64,000 nucleotides of DNA from Hydrogenophaga sp. PBL-H3 (GCF_010104355.1 NZ_CP044973.1:186001-250000); one strand, 5' to 3'; positions 25,677-34,579 are shown, numbered from the stretch's first letter. A program made the numbers and translations. The notes: generated from the sequence alone by a model not told the origin.

Positions 25677-26447
25677 ATGGTCGATCGCAGCGCCGAGCAC
25701 TGGTATCCGACTGCCGCGTATCTGTACGTGCTGCACTTGGACGACCTTGGGACGGCCTGGGAATATCTGCGCAGAAACCCCGATTACCGGCTCGACTGGC
25801 TGCGCCATCATCGCCGGCCGAAAGCCGCGCAGCAGGCGGCGCATCGCTGGGGCTTGCGCCTGCTGGAAGATCCGGCGTTGGATGCGCGCGACGCGCATCC
25901 AGCCTGGTTGCCCGGCCATGTGGCCGTGGTGCAGCTCTATCCCGACGCCGATCCGCCGCAGTATGCTCCCGCGTTCACGTTTTGGCGCATTGCCGGGCAC
26001 AAGCAACTGCTCCATGACGGCAAAGGGCTGGCGCTGATGGCGCACAGCCCAGGTCATTGCCTGCGCTTCGCGCTGGCGCCCGGCCTGGAAGACGGGATGG
26101 CTGTCGCCTATGCCCGCCGCGGCGGCGCCGCCGCACCTGCGCGCAACCATGCGCTCGGCGCGGCCCTGGCTTCTGCGAAGCCCAGGCCGGCACCCGCCGC
26201 GCTGCTTGAGCTACACACCTTGCAGGCGCTCGACGCAACCCTAGCGGGTGCGTCCTTGCGCGAGGTGGCCGAAGGCTTGTTCGGCGGCGATGCCGCAGCC
26301 GATTGGTACAGCGACGGCGGCCTGCGCTCCAAGGTACGCCGCTTGATACGGCGCGGCGATGCGCTGATGCGCGGCGGCTATCGCCGCCTAGCACAGCTTC
26401 CGCCGCTTGAGAAGGGTCGTTTTGAGGACGACGCAAAACGGCCCTGA
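25677..26447 (+). CDS. DUF2285-domain protein with DUF6499-like N-terminus
   Basis: 256 residues. The N-terminus (YVLHLDDLGTAWEYLRRNPD, YRLDWL) resembles the short DUF6499 module, and the C-terminal half the DUF2285 module (LHTLQALDATLAGASLREVA, then EGLFGG and SKVRRLIRRGDALMRGGYRR). The C-terminal part looks like a DNA-binding fold. Such proteins sit just before repA in many ICEs of this type and may act in replication control. The ATG at 25677 has GGAGG upstream. Confidence 0.85.
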   Translation: MVDRSAEHWYPTAAYLYVLHLDDLGTAWEYLRRNPDYRLDWLRHHRRPKAAQQAAHRWGLRLLEDPALDARDAHPAWLPGHVAVVQLYPDADPPQYAPAFTFWRIAGHKQLLHDGKGLALMAHSPGHCLRFALAPGLEDGMAVAYARRGGAAAPARNHALGAALASAKPRPAPAALLELHTLQALDATLAGASLREVAEGLFGGDAAADWYSDGGLRSKVRRLIRRGDALMRGGYRRLAQLPPLEKGRFEDDAKRP

Positions 26448-26530
26448 GCAGGACAGCTTGGTTTTCTGAGACTGCCTCCATCCGGTTGCGCTGTGTGGCC
26501 GGAGCTTTGAAAGCTATGGAGGTTCACACC

Positions 26531-26812
26531 ATGCGTCCCGCTCCTTTGCGGCCTGCCGCCACTGTCTCGACCGCTGCCGCGCAGCCCCAACGCTATCTCA
26601 CCAACGACGAAGCCGCCGAATACCTGCGCCTGTCGCCGCGCACGCTGGAAAAGCAGCGCGTGATCGGTGGTGGTCCGCGCTTTCGCAAGTTCGGCCGGCG
26701 CGTCATGTACGCCGTGGCCGACCTCGATGCCTGGGCCGCCGACCGCAGCTTCGAGACGACTTCCGATCCCGAGTACGCCGAGCACCACTCGGCCGACAGC
26801 CGTGCGCGCTGA
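26531..26812 (+). CDS. AlpA/excisionase-like helix-turn-helix protein
   Basis: 93 residues from the ATG at 26531, which has GGAGG ten bases upstream. The winged-helix motif YLTNDEAAEYLRLSPRTLEK, then FRKFGRRVMYAVADLDAW, is the AlpA/MerR-like DNA-binding pattern. The position just before repA, rather than next to int, suggests a regulator; a role as the excision directionality factor is possible but unproven. Confidence 0.85.
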   Translation: MRPAPLRPAATVSTAAAQPQRYLTNDEAAEYLRLSPRTLEKQRVIGGGPRFRKFGRRVMYAVADLDAWAADRSFETTSDPEYAEHHSADSRAR

Positions 26813-26838
26813 TCGGCGGCGCGCGGCAGGCCATCACC

Positions 26839-27696
26839 ATGTCCAGCTCCGCGCTGCCGTTCCGGCAGCGGTCGTTGCAGGAGCGCGAACAGCTCGACCT
26901 GTTCCGCGCCTTGCCCGGCGACATGGCGCCGCGCGACAGCCAGGACTTGATGGCCTATCCGTTCTTCTCGCTCGGCAAGTCCAAGCGGGTCAAACCCATC
27001 GACTTCCGCGCGGGCAACGTGACGATCCGCGTAGAGGGCACGCAGGAGCACGGCATCGCCACGATTTGGGATGCGGACGTGCTGATATGGGCGGCCTCGC
27101 AGATCGTGGAAGCGAAGGACGCGGGCCTGCGCCCGTCGCGGCTGATGCGCGCGACGCCCTACGAGATCCTGCGCTTCATCGGGCGCGGCAAGTCGCTGCG
27201 CGACTACCAGCGCCTCAAGGCCGCGCTGGATCGCCTGCAATCGACCACGGTGGCCACGTCCATCCGCGAGACAACAGGCCGGCGCCTGCACCGCTTTTCG
27301 TGGATCAACGAATGGAAGGAACTGGCCGATGCCAGCGGCACGCCGCTGGGCATCGAGCTGATCCTGCCGGACTGGTTCTTTGCCGGCGTGCTCGACGCCG
27401 CGCTGGTGCTGACCATCGACCCGGCGTATTTCCGGCTCACCGGCGGCATCGAGCGGTGGCTGTACCGCCTGGTGCGCAAGCACGGCGGCAAGCAGGCATA
27501 CGGCTGGCAGTTCGACTTTCGCTATCTGCACCAGAAGTCCGGCAGCACCGCGAAGCCCTACGACTTCGCCTGCGATCTGCGCGCGCTCGTCGCGCGGCAG
27601 TCGCTGCCCGGTTACGTCCTGGGCATCGAGCGGATGCCCGACAACGGCATGGAACTGCTGACGTTCCGGCCCGTGCCGCAGACGGCACGGGGATAA
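26839..27696 (+). CDS. repA: replication initiator protein A
   Basis: 285 residues of the RepA-type initiator found in Tn4371-like ICEs and broad-host plasmids. Recognisable blocks: MAYPFFSLGKSKRVKPIDFR, LMRATPYEILRFIGRGKSLR, YQRLKAALDRLQSTTVATSI, then WINEWKEL and WLYRLVRKHGGKQ. It is immediately followed by three iterons, its probable binding sites, giving a self-contained oriV. This suggests the excised ICE can replicate as a plasmid before or during transfer. Confidence 0.92.
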   Translation: MSSSALPFRQRSLQEREQLDLFRALPGDMAPRDSQDLMAYPFFSLGKSKRVKPIDFRAGNVTIRVEGTQEHGIATIWDADVLIWAASQIVEAKDAGLRPSRLMRATPYEILRFIGRGKSLRDYQRLKAALDRLQSTTVATSIRETTGRRLHRFSWINEWKELADASGTPLGIELILPDWFFAGVLDAALVLTIDPAYFRLTGGIERWLYRLVRKHGGKQAYGWQFDFRYLHQKSGSTAKPYDFACDLRALVARQSLPGYVLGIERMPDNGMELLTFRPVPQTARG

Positions 27697-27720
27697 CTCC
27701 GGGAAAGCCTGTGAATGGTG

Positions 27721-27858
27721 TCGTGCTATCAGGCGTGCGGGGTATCGTGCTATCAGGCGTGGGACTATCGTGCTATCAGGCGTGCCGATCGGCCGCAAAC
27801 CCGCGCCAGCACTGGGTTTGCGCGTCCTCTAACTTCCCTAACTTAGTTTCTCTAACTT
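27721..27858 (+). other. oriV: three 17-bp iterons plus CTAACTT repeats
   Basis: TCGTGCTATCAGGCGTG occurs exactly three times (27721-27737, 27745-27761, 27768-27784), spaced 24 and 23 bp, about two helical turns. A more AT-rich stretch follows with CTAACTT three times (27829, 27838, 27852), a plausible unwinding element. It lies between repA and parA, the classical place for an iteron origin. Confidence 0.85.
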
Positions 27859-27949
27859 TTAGTAGGGAAACGCCGCTGCGGTGGACAACCACCCCGCGGC
27901 CACAAACGCAGCAGCAAAAGCCCGGCTTTCCAACACGGAGGGCCGCGCC

Positions 27950-28588
27950 ATGATCGTCGCTCTGCTCAACCAGAAAGGCGGCGTGGGCAAGACCACGCTC
28001 GCCACGCACATCGCCGGCGAGCTGGCGATGCGCGGTCAGCACGTCGTCCTGCTGGACGCCGACCCGCAGGGTTCATCGCTGGACTGGACACAGCGCAGAA
28101 GCCAGCAAGGCTTGCCACGGCTGTTCAGCGCCGTGGGCCTTGCACGCGAAACGCTGCACCAAGAAGCGCCAGAACTCGCCAGGCGGGCCGATCACGTCGT
28201 CATCGACGGCCTGCCCAGGATCGCCGCCTTGGCGCGCTCCGCGCTGCTGGCGGCCGAGCGCGTGCTGATCCCCGTGCAGCCCAGCCCCTACGATCTGTGG
28301 GCCAGCGCCGAGATGGTGGCGCTGATCCGCGAGGCGCAAGTCTTTCGGCCCGCGCTGCGCGCGGCCTTCGTCATCAATCGGCGCGTCAGCACCACCATCA
28401 TCGGGCGCGAAGCGCGCCAGGCGCTCGCCGACCAGCCACTTCCTGCGCTGCGCGCGGAAGTGCATCAGCGCATCGTGTTCGCCGACAGCGTAGCCGCTGG
28501 CCGGCTTGCACGCGAAACGGCGCCCGACAGCACCGCCGCCCGCGAAATGACCGCGCTGGTGGATGAACTGTTGCGGTGGCCGACATGA
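27950..28588 (+). CDS. parA: ParA-family partition ATPase
   Basis: 212 residues from the ATG at 27950. The deviant Walker A is NQKGGVGKTTLATHIA, the switch region LLDADPQGSSLDW, and the Walker B-like strand DHVVIDGLPR. The short form lacks an N-terminal DNA-binding domain, like ParA/Soj type Ib proteins. It lies just after the iteron origin and overlaps the next gene by four bases. With the ParB-like protein at 20667 it probably stabilises the circular ICE. Confidence 0.93.
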   Translation: MIVALLNQKGGVGKTTLATHIAGELAMRGQHVVLLDADPQGSSLDWTQRRSQQGLPRLFSAVGLARETLHQEAPELARRADHVVIDGLPRIAALARSALLAAERVLIPVQPSPYDLWASAEMVALIREAQVFRPALRAAFVINRRVSTTIIGREARQALADQPLPALRAEVHQRIVFADSVAAGRLARETAPDSTAAREMTALVDELLRWPT

Positions 28589-28869
28589 CAGCGAAGCCGC
28601 CACCGAACAGCAAACGCACGGTCAAGCGCGTCGGCATCGGTGCGCGTCCGCCCGCGAATCCGCACGTCGAGGCGTGGATTCGCCAGGGCGACGCCGATGC
28701 GCTCAACAAGGGCGACCTCTACACCGCCCGCCTGACCCTCGACGTGACGCCCGCGCTACGCGCTCGCATCAAGATCGCCGCCTTCGGTCAAGGCGTGACG
28801 GTGGCCGATCTGCTGCGTGGCCTGTTGGAGCGCGAGTTTCCAGAGCAACGCAGGGAGAACACCCCATGA
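28585..28869 (+). CDS. small conserved protein downstream of ParA
   Basis: 94 residues. The ATG at 28585 overlaps the parA stop (ATGA); a GTG at 28576 is also possible. A basic N-terminus (PPPNSKRTVKRVGIGARPP) is followed by a ribbon-helix-helix-like segment (YTARLTLDVTPALRARIKIA, then VTVADLLRGLLEREF). It could be a small DNA-binding centromere or regulator protein of the par locus. Its stop overlaps the DUF2840 start. Confidence 0.8.
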   Translation: MTAKPPPNSKRTVKRVGIGARPPANPHVEAWIRQGDADALNKGDLYTARLTLDVTPALRARIKIAAFGQGVTVADLLRGLLEREFPEQRRENTP

Positions 28870-29399
28870 CTGCATCCGCTTCGCCTGCCGCTGGTGCGGC
28901 CACGGCTGCGCTCGCAGCACCTTCCGGCCAGCCTGCCAGCGTACCGCTGACGCGCGTGGCGCTGGCCTATATCGAACCGCGCTTCAAGCTCTACCTGCGC
29001 TTTGGCGAACCCGCGCGCACGCTCCAGCTCGACCGCTGGAGGCGCTGCGCGGTGTTCCTGCCGGGCGCCATGTTCTGCCGCATCCGCTGGCAGGCCAACG
29101 ACTACGGCACGATCCGCTGGCAGCTCATCGTCATGCAGGCTTGCACGCCGCTCGATGCGGCGCAGCGCATCCCCGGCGTGCAGCCGGGCGCACGCCTGCT
29201 GCTGCACGCCGAGGGAGAGAACCAAGTCCGCGCTGTGCTGGATCGCATCGACGCCATCGAGGCGCTGGGCATCGCACCTGTCGGTGCCTCGCCCGCGTAC
29301 TGGCGCACGCTCGCCAACCGGCTCGCTGCGCGCTTGCCGCTGCCCGAATATACCGCCGAGCGGCACGCCGCCTGGCTGACCGGGAGGGCGTTGCCATGA
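28866..29399 (+). CDS. DUF2840 family protein
   Basis: 177 residues with an Ala-rich start, then the family core (LAYIEPRFKLYLRFGEPART, CAVFLPGAMFCRIRWQANDY, GTIRWQLIVMQAC). Full length. It is coupled by ATGA overlaps on both sides to the parA-linked gene and to traF. DUF2840 proteins accompany TraF in this ICE family; the role in transfer is unknown. Confidence 0.9.
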   Translation: MTASASPAAGAATAALAAPSGQPASVPLTRVALAYIEPRFKLYLRFGEPARTLQLDRWRRCAVFLPGAMFCRIRWQANDYGTIRWQLIVMQACTPLDAAQRIPGVQPGARLLLHAEGENQVRAVLDRIDAIEALGIAPVGASPAYWRTLANRLAARLPLPEYTAERHAAWLTGRALP

Positions 29400-29995
29400 C
29401 GCTTCCATCCGCCGCTGCCGGTGCAACCGGCATTCCGCCGCATCCTCGCTCGCGCCTGCGCGCTCGCCTCGTGCTGGCGGGCCTGTCCGTCTGCGGCCTC
29501 GCTGCGCTCGCTTGGACGTTCCTCGTGCAGCCGCTGCCGCGCTTGATCTACAACCCATCCGACAGCGTGGCGGTTGGTTGGTATCGCGTCGATCCACTGG
29601 GCAACGGTACCGACTCGCTGCCACGTCCTTTGTCCGTGGACAGCATCGTCCTGACCGCGCTGCCGCCAGATGCCGCCGCGCTGGCTGCGCAGCGCGGCTA
29701 CCTGCCGGCGCGTGTGCCGCTGCTCAAGCGCGTGGGCGCCGTCGCGCCGCAGGAGGTGTGCATCACTGGCCGCGTCGTCCGCATCGACGGCGTGCCTTCG
29801 GCCGCCGTGTTGCCGGCTGACCGCTGGGGCCGCCCGCTGCCATCCTGGCAGCAATGCCGTCACCTCGAACCCGGCGAACTGTTCCTGCTCAGTGCGACCA
29901 ACCCGGCATCGTTCGACAGCAGGTATTTCGGGCCGGTCAGCGCATCCGCCGTGATCGGCGTCGCGCATCCGGTCTGGCTGGAGTCCCGTCCATGA
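29396..29995 (+). CDS. traF: TraF-type S26 signal peptidase
   Basis: 199 residues. One membrane segment (LVLAGLSVCGLAALAWTFL) is followed by the S26 peptidase domain. The catalytic Ser lies in YNPSDSVAVGWYRV and the catalytic Lys in PLLKRVGAV, the Ser/Lys dyad of TraF/LepB. In RP4-like systems TraF processes and circularises the TrbC pilin, and trbC is present in this ICE. It closes the par-DUF2840-traF gene string. Confidence 0.93.
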   Translation: MTLPSAAAGATGIPPHPRSRLRARLVLAGLSVCGLAALAWTFLVQPLPRLIYNPSDSVAVGWYRVDPLGNGTDSLPRPLSVDSIVLTALPPDAAALAAQRGYLPARVPLLKRVGAVAPQEVCITGRVVRIDGVPSAAVLPADRWGRPLPSWQQCRHLEPGELFLLSATNPASFDSRYFGPVSASAVIGVAHPVWLESRP

Positions 29996-30443
29996 TGGCC
30001 GCCGACTTGCTGCACGTTGCCGTGCATCTTGTCGTGCCATCGGGCGTGTCGTTCTGTTGGTCGTCGCCGCGTCGTCGCGCGTGCAGTGCGGGTGCATTCG
30101 CACCGCACTTCGCGCTGCCTCGGGCACAGCCATCCCATGTGCAGGCGTCTTGCCTCGAACGCGCCCGGCCTGCGGCCGTGTCCGCGTTCGCCGGCGGGCT
30201 GGCTGCTCGCAGCACAGCGCCGCCGGGCCGCCGCTGCCCGGAGCGTCAGCGAGGGGCAAAGGCGGAAGGCAAGACAAAAGGACGCGGCACCGGGCCGCGT
30301 CGAAAGCCTGTCTGCACATGGGGGTGGCGCGGCACGCAGCGGCTTCGCCGCCGTGCCGCGTGGGGCGCGAAGCCCGCGCCAATCCAGGCATGTCCGCGTG
30401 CTTCGCACGACCGGACACGCTGGCGCTTGCAGGGAGCACAGCC
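29996..30443. other. candidate oriT region before the relaxase
   Basis: About 450 bases without a gene, directly upstream of the relaxase. It contains an inverted repeat (CGCGGCACG 30328-30336 with CGTGCCGCG 30352-30360) and a bulged hairpin (AGTGCGGGTGC 30085-30095 with GCACCGCACT 30100-30109). An origin of transfer here is inferred from position; no nick consensus was identified. Confidence 0.4.
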
Positions 30444-32426
30444 ATGACCGACCGCCGCGATGACGATTTCCGCATCCGCCCCAGCGCCCCGAAGAACCGG
30501 GGCCAGGGCTTCATCTCCAAGGTGCTCAAGCAGGCGGGCAAGGCCAGCAGCGGCAAGTCCTCGGTGCGCCGTCCCGCAGCCAGCGGCAGCGGCGCACGCG
30601 CTGGCCAGCGCCCCGGCTCGCGCCTGGGACGCGGCCACACGGCGGCGCGCTTCGCGGGCGCGAAGCTGACGCCCATGTCGCGGCGCGTGACCATCAAGAC
30701 GCTGCTGGTCAACCAGCGCCAGGCCAGCCCGCAGTCGCTCGCCAAGCACCTGCGCTACATCGAGCGCGATGGCGTGGGCCGCGATGGCGAGCCGGGCCAA
30801 GCCTACGGGACGCAGACCGACGAAGCCGACCTCGATGCGTTCAAGGAACGCTGCGCCGACGATCGGCACCATTTTCGCTTCATCCTCTCGCCCGAGGATG
30901 GCGAGGAGCTGGAAGACCTGCGCACCTACACCCGGCACCTGATGGGCCGCATGGAGGCCGACCTGGGCACGCGCCTGGATTGGGTGGCGGTGGATCACTG
31001 GAACACCGATAACCCGCACACTCACCTGATCGTGCGCGGGCGTGACGACACCGGCAAAGACCTCATCATCGCCGGCGACTACATCGCGCACGGCTTTCGC
31101 CATCGCGCCGCCGAGCTGGCGACCGAATGGCTGGGGCCGCGCACCGAGTTGGAGATACAGCAGACCTTGCAGCGCGAGGTAGAGCAAGAGCGGTGGACGA
31201 GCTTGGATCGCACCCTGCAACGCGAGGCCGGCGAGGACGGCCGAGTGCAGATCGAACGCTTCAACGAACCGAAGCTGCAACGCCAACGCCTGCTATTGGT
31301 CGGCCGACTGCAACGCTTGCAGCGCATGGGCCTGGCCGACGAAATGCAGCCCGGAACCTGGGCCATTCATACAGATGCAGAGAAGACCTTGCGCGCCCTG
31401 GGCGAGCGCGGCGACATCATCCGCACGATGCAGCGGGCCATGCGCGGCGAGCTGCGCGAGCTGGCGGTGTTCGAGCCGAGCGACGATGGCCGTACCGTCA
31501 TCGGCCGCGTGGCCGCGAAGGGGCTGGCCGACGAGCTGCGTGATCGGGGCTATCTGGTCATCGACGGGGTGGACGGCAAGGCCCACTACGTCGCGCTCAA
31601 CGTCCGCGACGAGCTGGCGAACTACCAGACCGGCGCCGTGGTGGAGGTGAAGGGATCGGCCGACGTGCGCGCGGCCGACCGCAACATCGCTGCGCTGGCG
31701 AGCGATGGCCTGTACCGCACCGATCACCACCTCGCCATCGCGCAAGGTCAGGCCGTTCCCGGCCGAGATCCGCAGGAAGTCGTCGCGGCCCACGTCCGCC
31801 GGCTCGAAGCCCTGCGTCGGGCCGGCATCGTGGAGCGCGTGGCTGAGGGGCTATGGAAAGTGCCGGACAACCTGGCCGAGCGCGGTCGCCTGTACGACGC
31901 ACAGCGCCTCGGCGGCGTGGCTGTGGAGCTGAAATCGCACCTGCCCATCGAGCGGCAGGCCCGCGTGATCGGCGCGACCTGGCTGGATCAGCAGTTGATC
32001 GGCGGCGGCAAGGGCCTGGGCGAGCTGGGCTTCGGCGGCGAAGCCCGACAGGCGCTGCAACAGCGCGCCGACTTCCTCGCCGAACAGGGATTGGCCGAGA
32101 AGCGCGGCCCGCGCGTGATCCTGGCGCGCAATCTGCTGGCGACTCTGCGCAATCGGGAACTGGCCCAGGCCGCAAAGGACATTGCCACGGAAACCGGGTT
32201 GGAGCATCGCCCCGTAGGCGACGGGCAGCGCGTGGCCGGCATCTACCGGCGCAACGTCATGCTCGCCAGCGGGCGCTACGCGATGCTCGATGACGGCAAG
32301 GGGTTCAGCCTGGTGCCGTGGAAGCCAGTGATCGAGCAACGGCTGGGGCAGCAGATTGCAGCGACTGTGCGCGGCGGCAGTGTTTCATGGGAGATCGGGC
32401 GACAACGAGGGCAATCCTTGAGCTGA
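30444..32426 (+). CDS. VirD2/DUF3363-type relaxase
   Basis: 660 residues from the ATG at 30444 (AGGGAG upstream). After a basic, Ser/Gly-rich N-terminus comes the relaxase core: RVTIKTLLVNQRQASPQSLA, HHFRFILSPEDG, RLDWVAVDHWNTDNPHTHLI. HTH in the last block is the histidine motif that binds the metal, and a Tyr in the preceding LRYIERDG region is a candidate nucleophile. The C-terminal two thirds is the DUF3363 region. It nicks the ICE at oriT and pilots the strand to the TraG coupling protein. Length is usual for Tn4371-type relaxases. Confidence 0.92.
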   Translation: MTDRRDDDFRIRPSAPKNRGQGFISKVLKQAGKASSGKSSVRRPAASGSGARAGQRPGSRLGRGHTAARFAGAKLTPMSRRVTIKTLLVNQRQASPQSLAKHLRYIERDGVGRDGEPGQAYGTQTDEADLDAFKERCADDRHHFRFILSPEDGEELEDLRTYTRHLMGRMEADLGTRLDWVAVDHWNTDNPHTHLIVRGRDDTGKDLIIAGDYIAHGFRHRAAELATEWLGPRTELEIQQTLQREVEQERWTSLDRTLQREAGEDGRVQIERFNEPKLQRQRLLLVGRLQRLQRMGLADEMQPGTWAIHTDAEKTLRALGERGDIIRTMQRAMRGELRELAVFEPSDDGRTVIGRVAAKGLADELRDRGYLVIDGVDGKAHYVALNVRDELANYQTGAVVEVKGSADVRAADRNIAALASDGLYRTDHHLAIAQGQAVPGRDPQEVVAAHVRRLEALRRAGIVERVAEGLWKVPDNLAERGRLYDAQRLGGVAVELKSHLPIERQARVIGATWLDQQLIGGGKGLGELGFGGEARQALQQRADFLAEQGLAEKRGPRVILARNLLATLRNRELAQAAKDIATETGLEHRPVGDGQRVAGIYRRNVMLASGRYAMLDDGKGFSLVPWKPVIEQRLGQQIAATVRGGSVSWEIGRQRGQSLS

Positions 32427-32468
32427 CAGTCGCATCCCTGCGGTAGACGAAGCACGCGCCGCCCACAC

Positions 32469-33173
32469 TCACGTCTCGCTAGCCCTGCGTCGCTTCGAGG
32501 GTGATTTGCGCCCCTTCGGCGTACTCTCAGCATATTCCCGGCCAATCGCCTCCAGCCCTGCAAGAGCGAACTTGTGCAGGTGTGACGTCAGTTCTTGCCT
32601 TGGCATCCGTAGCACCTGCTGCGGGGGGCCTGGTAGTCCGCCGTTGCCTGCGACCAGCAGCATCAAGCAGGGAGCCGCAATGCTGATCATGCAGCGAAGC
32701 AATGCTGGGTCGCTTTCAGGAATGCCAGTGACCTCGCCGATGACGCGCCTGATGAAGGTGAACTTCGGTTCCAGATCCTCTTGGTATAGAACCTGAAGAT
32801 TCGACGACGGCGCTAGCAACTCGCGTGCAAAGAGCCGTGCGTGCCAGCCGTCGTTTCCTATCGTGGCTTCGGTCAGTCTGTCGATGCACCATTTCAGCTT
32901 CTCACGCGCGGGCAGCGCGCCTTCGACGACTTGTTGCAGATCGTCGAAGCTGATGATCCGCCGGTGACCTTCGACAAGAACGGCCTGATAGAGGCCGCGG
33001 CGACTGCCAAAGTGATAGTTGATCGAAGCGAGGTCCACGCCGGCTTTCGCAGTGATGGCTTTGCTGGTGGTTTCAGCGTACCCGGTGGCCGCGAACAACG
33101 ATCCTGCGGCTTCCATGATGCGGGTACGGGTCAGCTCGCCATCGGTACGGGGGCTGCGGCGCGGTTTGGTCAT
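32469..33173 (-). CDS. TetR-family repressor (CecR-like)
   Basis: 234 residues from the ATG at 33173. The N-terminal helix-turn-helix (RTRIMEAAGSLFAATGYAET, TSKAITAKAGVDLASINYHF, GSRRGLYQAV) is standard TetR. The C-terminal half (FARELLAPSS, ALLRCMISIAAPCLMLL) resembles the ligand domain of CecR/YbiH. It is divergent from the lpxR-like gene across a promoter/operator, and the same operator lies before the efflux operon, so it probably represses both. In E. coli, CecR controls ybhGFSR; the downstream genes here are homologous in arrangement. Ligand unknown. Confidence 0.9.
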   Translation of the reverse strand: MTKPRRSPRTDGELTRTRIMEAAGSLFAATGYAETTSKAITAKAGVDLASINYHFGSRRGLYQAVLVEGHRRIISFDDLQQVVEGALPAREKLKWCIDRLTEATIGNDGWHARLFARELLAPSSNLQVLYQEDLEPKFTFIRRVIGEVTGIPESDPALLRCMISIAAPCLMLLVAGNGGLPGPPQQVLRMPRQELTSHLHKFALAGLEAIGREYAESTPKGRKSPSKRRRASET

Positions 33174-33223
33174 AGCTAGTTCTGTGATCGGGGTGGGCGG
33201 GCTGATTGTGCTTGAACTTAACG

Positions 33224-33252
33224 TTAAATTCAATTTAACTTTAGTGTATGCT
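33224..33252 (+). promoter_or_regulatory. TetR operator and promoter of the lpxR-like gene
   Basis: TTAAATTCAATTTAA (33224-33238) is a perfect palindrome about a central C. Its first six bases serve as the -35, and TATGCT (33247-33252) is the -10 at 17-bp spacing. A second overlapping palindrome, TTAACGTTAA, lies just upstream. Repressor binding would block RNA polymerase directly. Confidence 0.8.
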
Positions 33253-33314
33253 CGCGCTCATACCAAGCGGGCGCAGGCCAGCGCGCCCTTACACGCCCCC
33301 TTTCGAGAGACACC

Positions 33315-34469
33315 ATGTTTACGAAACGGCTGGTTCCACCCGACGGCAGCGCCATTGCCGACTTGGCCTTGGGTCGCCCTGGCGCTCCGGCGCGTGCTGG
33401 CCGTCGGCACCTCGCCTCACGCATGGCCGCTGTCGCCGCGTTGCTCGGATTGCTGTGCGTAGTGCCCAGTAGGGTGGCACAGGCGCAGTCGTGCCCTGAC
33501 GGGAAGACACCTCTGTTGTCGTCCGGGACGATCAACCTGCGCATTGACAACGATCTGTTCGGAAGGCTGGGCCAGGATCAAGGCTACTCGAACGGCTTTT
33601 TGGTCAGTTGGGTATCGCCCAACCTGGTCGATTACTCCCATGATCCGTGTCTGCCATTCCTCGCCCGCCGGCTGAACCAACGCTTGGCCTGGCTACAGCC
33701 GGACGGGTTCGACGAGCAGAACATGACGATCGGGATCGGGCAGATGATGTATACCCCGACCGACAAGGTGCCTTCTCACCTCATCGAGGATGATCGTCCA
33801 TTCGCCGGCGCGTTGATGCTGAGTTTTGGCTACAACGCCCGTCGCGGCGATTCTCTGCGTACTTCGCAAATCCGCGTTGGCGTCGTCGGGCCTGCTTCGC
33901 GGGCCGAGCAGGTGCAGAACTGGTGGCATGGTGTCATCGGCGTGGATCGCTTCAACGGCTGGGATCACCAGTTGCGTGATGAGCCAGTCGTGCAGTTGAT
34001 CCATGAGCGCCGCAAGCGCGTAGCGCGGCACGTAGGCACAAGTGGCTGGGGTTGGGACTACACGCGCCACTGGGGCATGAGCCTGGGAAATTTTGCGACC
34101 TATGCCAATGCCGGCGGCGAGTTGCGCTTCGGCCTGCGCCTCCCGGATGATTTCGGCACCGCGCCGCTGCGGCCGGCTGGCGAGAACACCGCGCCGGTGA
34201 AGGTGGCCGCCGGCCAACCCTGGAACTGGCACTTGTTCGTGGCCGCAGACGCCCGCTGGGTACTGCACGACATCACACTCGACGGCAACACCTTCAAGTC
34301 CAGCCACAGCGTCGATAAGCGCCCGTTCGTGGCCGACCTCGGCTATGGCGCTGCGATCTACCGCGGCCACTGGCGATTCGCATTCGCGCGCTACTTCCGC
34401 ACGCGCGAATTCCACGGCCAGAAGGAAACCCCGGTCTACGGCACGTTGACCATCGGCAGGCGATTCTGA
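33315..34469 (+). CDS. LpxR-like lipid A 3'-O-deacylase (DUF2219)
   Basis: 384 residues as an outer-membrane beta-barrel. The family residues are conserved: IDNDLF (Asn79, Asp80), GYSNG (Ser92), EDDRPFAG (159-164) and the catalytic-type His205 in QNWWHG. LpxR in Salmonella removes the 3'-acyloxyacyl chain from lipid A in a calcium-dependent reaction, changing immune recognition and envelope charge and packing. The first ~36 residues are unusual; an internal ATG at 33423 would start directly with a clean signal peptide (MAAVAALLGLLCVVPSRVAQ) and may be the true start. It is the first gene after the TetR-controlled promoter. Confidence 0.87.
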   Translation: MFTKRLVPPDGSAIADLALGRPGAPARAGRRHLASRMAAVAALLGLLCVVPSRVAQAQSCPDGKTPLLSSGTINLRIDNDLFGRLGQDQGYSNGFLVSWVSPNLVDYSHDPCLPFLARRLNQRLAWLQPDGFDEQNMTIGIGQMMYTPTDKVPSHLIEDDRPFAGALMLSFGYNARRGDSLRTSQIRVGVVGPASRAEQVQNWWHGVIGVDRFNGWDHQLRDEPVVQLIHERRKRVARHVGTSGWGWDYTRHWGMSLGNFATYANAGGELRFGLRLPDDFGTAPLRPAGENTAPVKVAAGQPWNWHLFVAADARWVLHDITLDGNTFKSSHSVDKRPFVADLGYGAAIYRGHWRFAFARYFRTREFHGQKETPVYGTLTIGRRF

Positions 34470-34511
34470 CCACGGATGGCGGGCGCCTGCGGATGTGCTT
34501 GCGCCTAAACA

Positions 34512-34540
34512 TTAAATTGCATTTAATCTTAGAGTATGCT
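34512..34540 (+). promoter_or_regulatory. TetR operator and promoter of the efflux operon
   Basis: TTAAATTGCATTTAA (34512-34526) then TATGCT (34535-34540), 17 bp apart, with the same layout and nearly the same bases as 33224-33252; CTTTAGTGTATGCTC there corresponds to TCTTAGAGTATGCTC here. It precedes the HlyD-like gene by 40 bases. Confidence 0.8.
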
Positions 34541-34579
34541 CACAGCCCGAGTTGCCACTAAGCCCACGGAACACCGTCC

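Noticed and set aside
27721-27784. CRISPR array
   Set aside because: Three 17-bp repeats with 6-7-bp gaps next to repA are iterons; the gaps are far too short for spacers and there are no cas genes.
33177-33233. Longer N-terminus for the TetR gene
   Set aside because: It would run into the operator/promoter region; the ATG at 33173 gives the normal TetR length.
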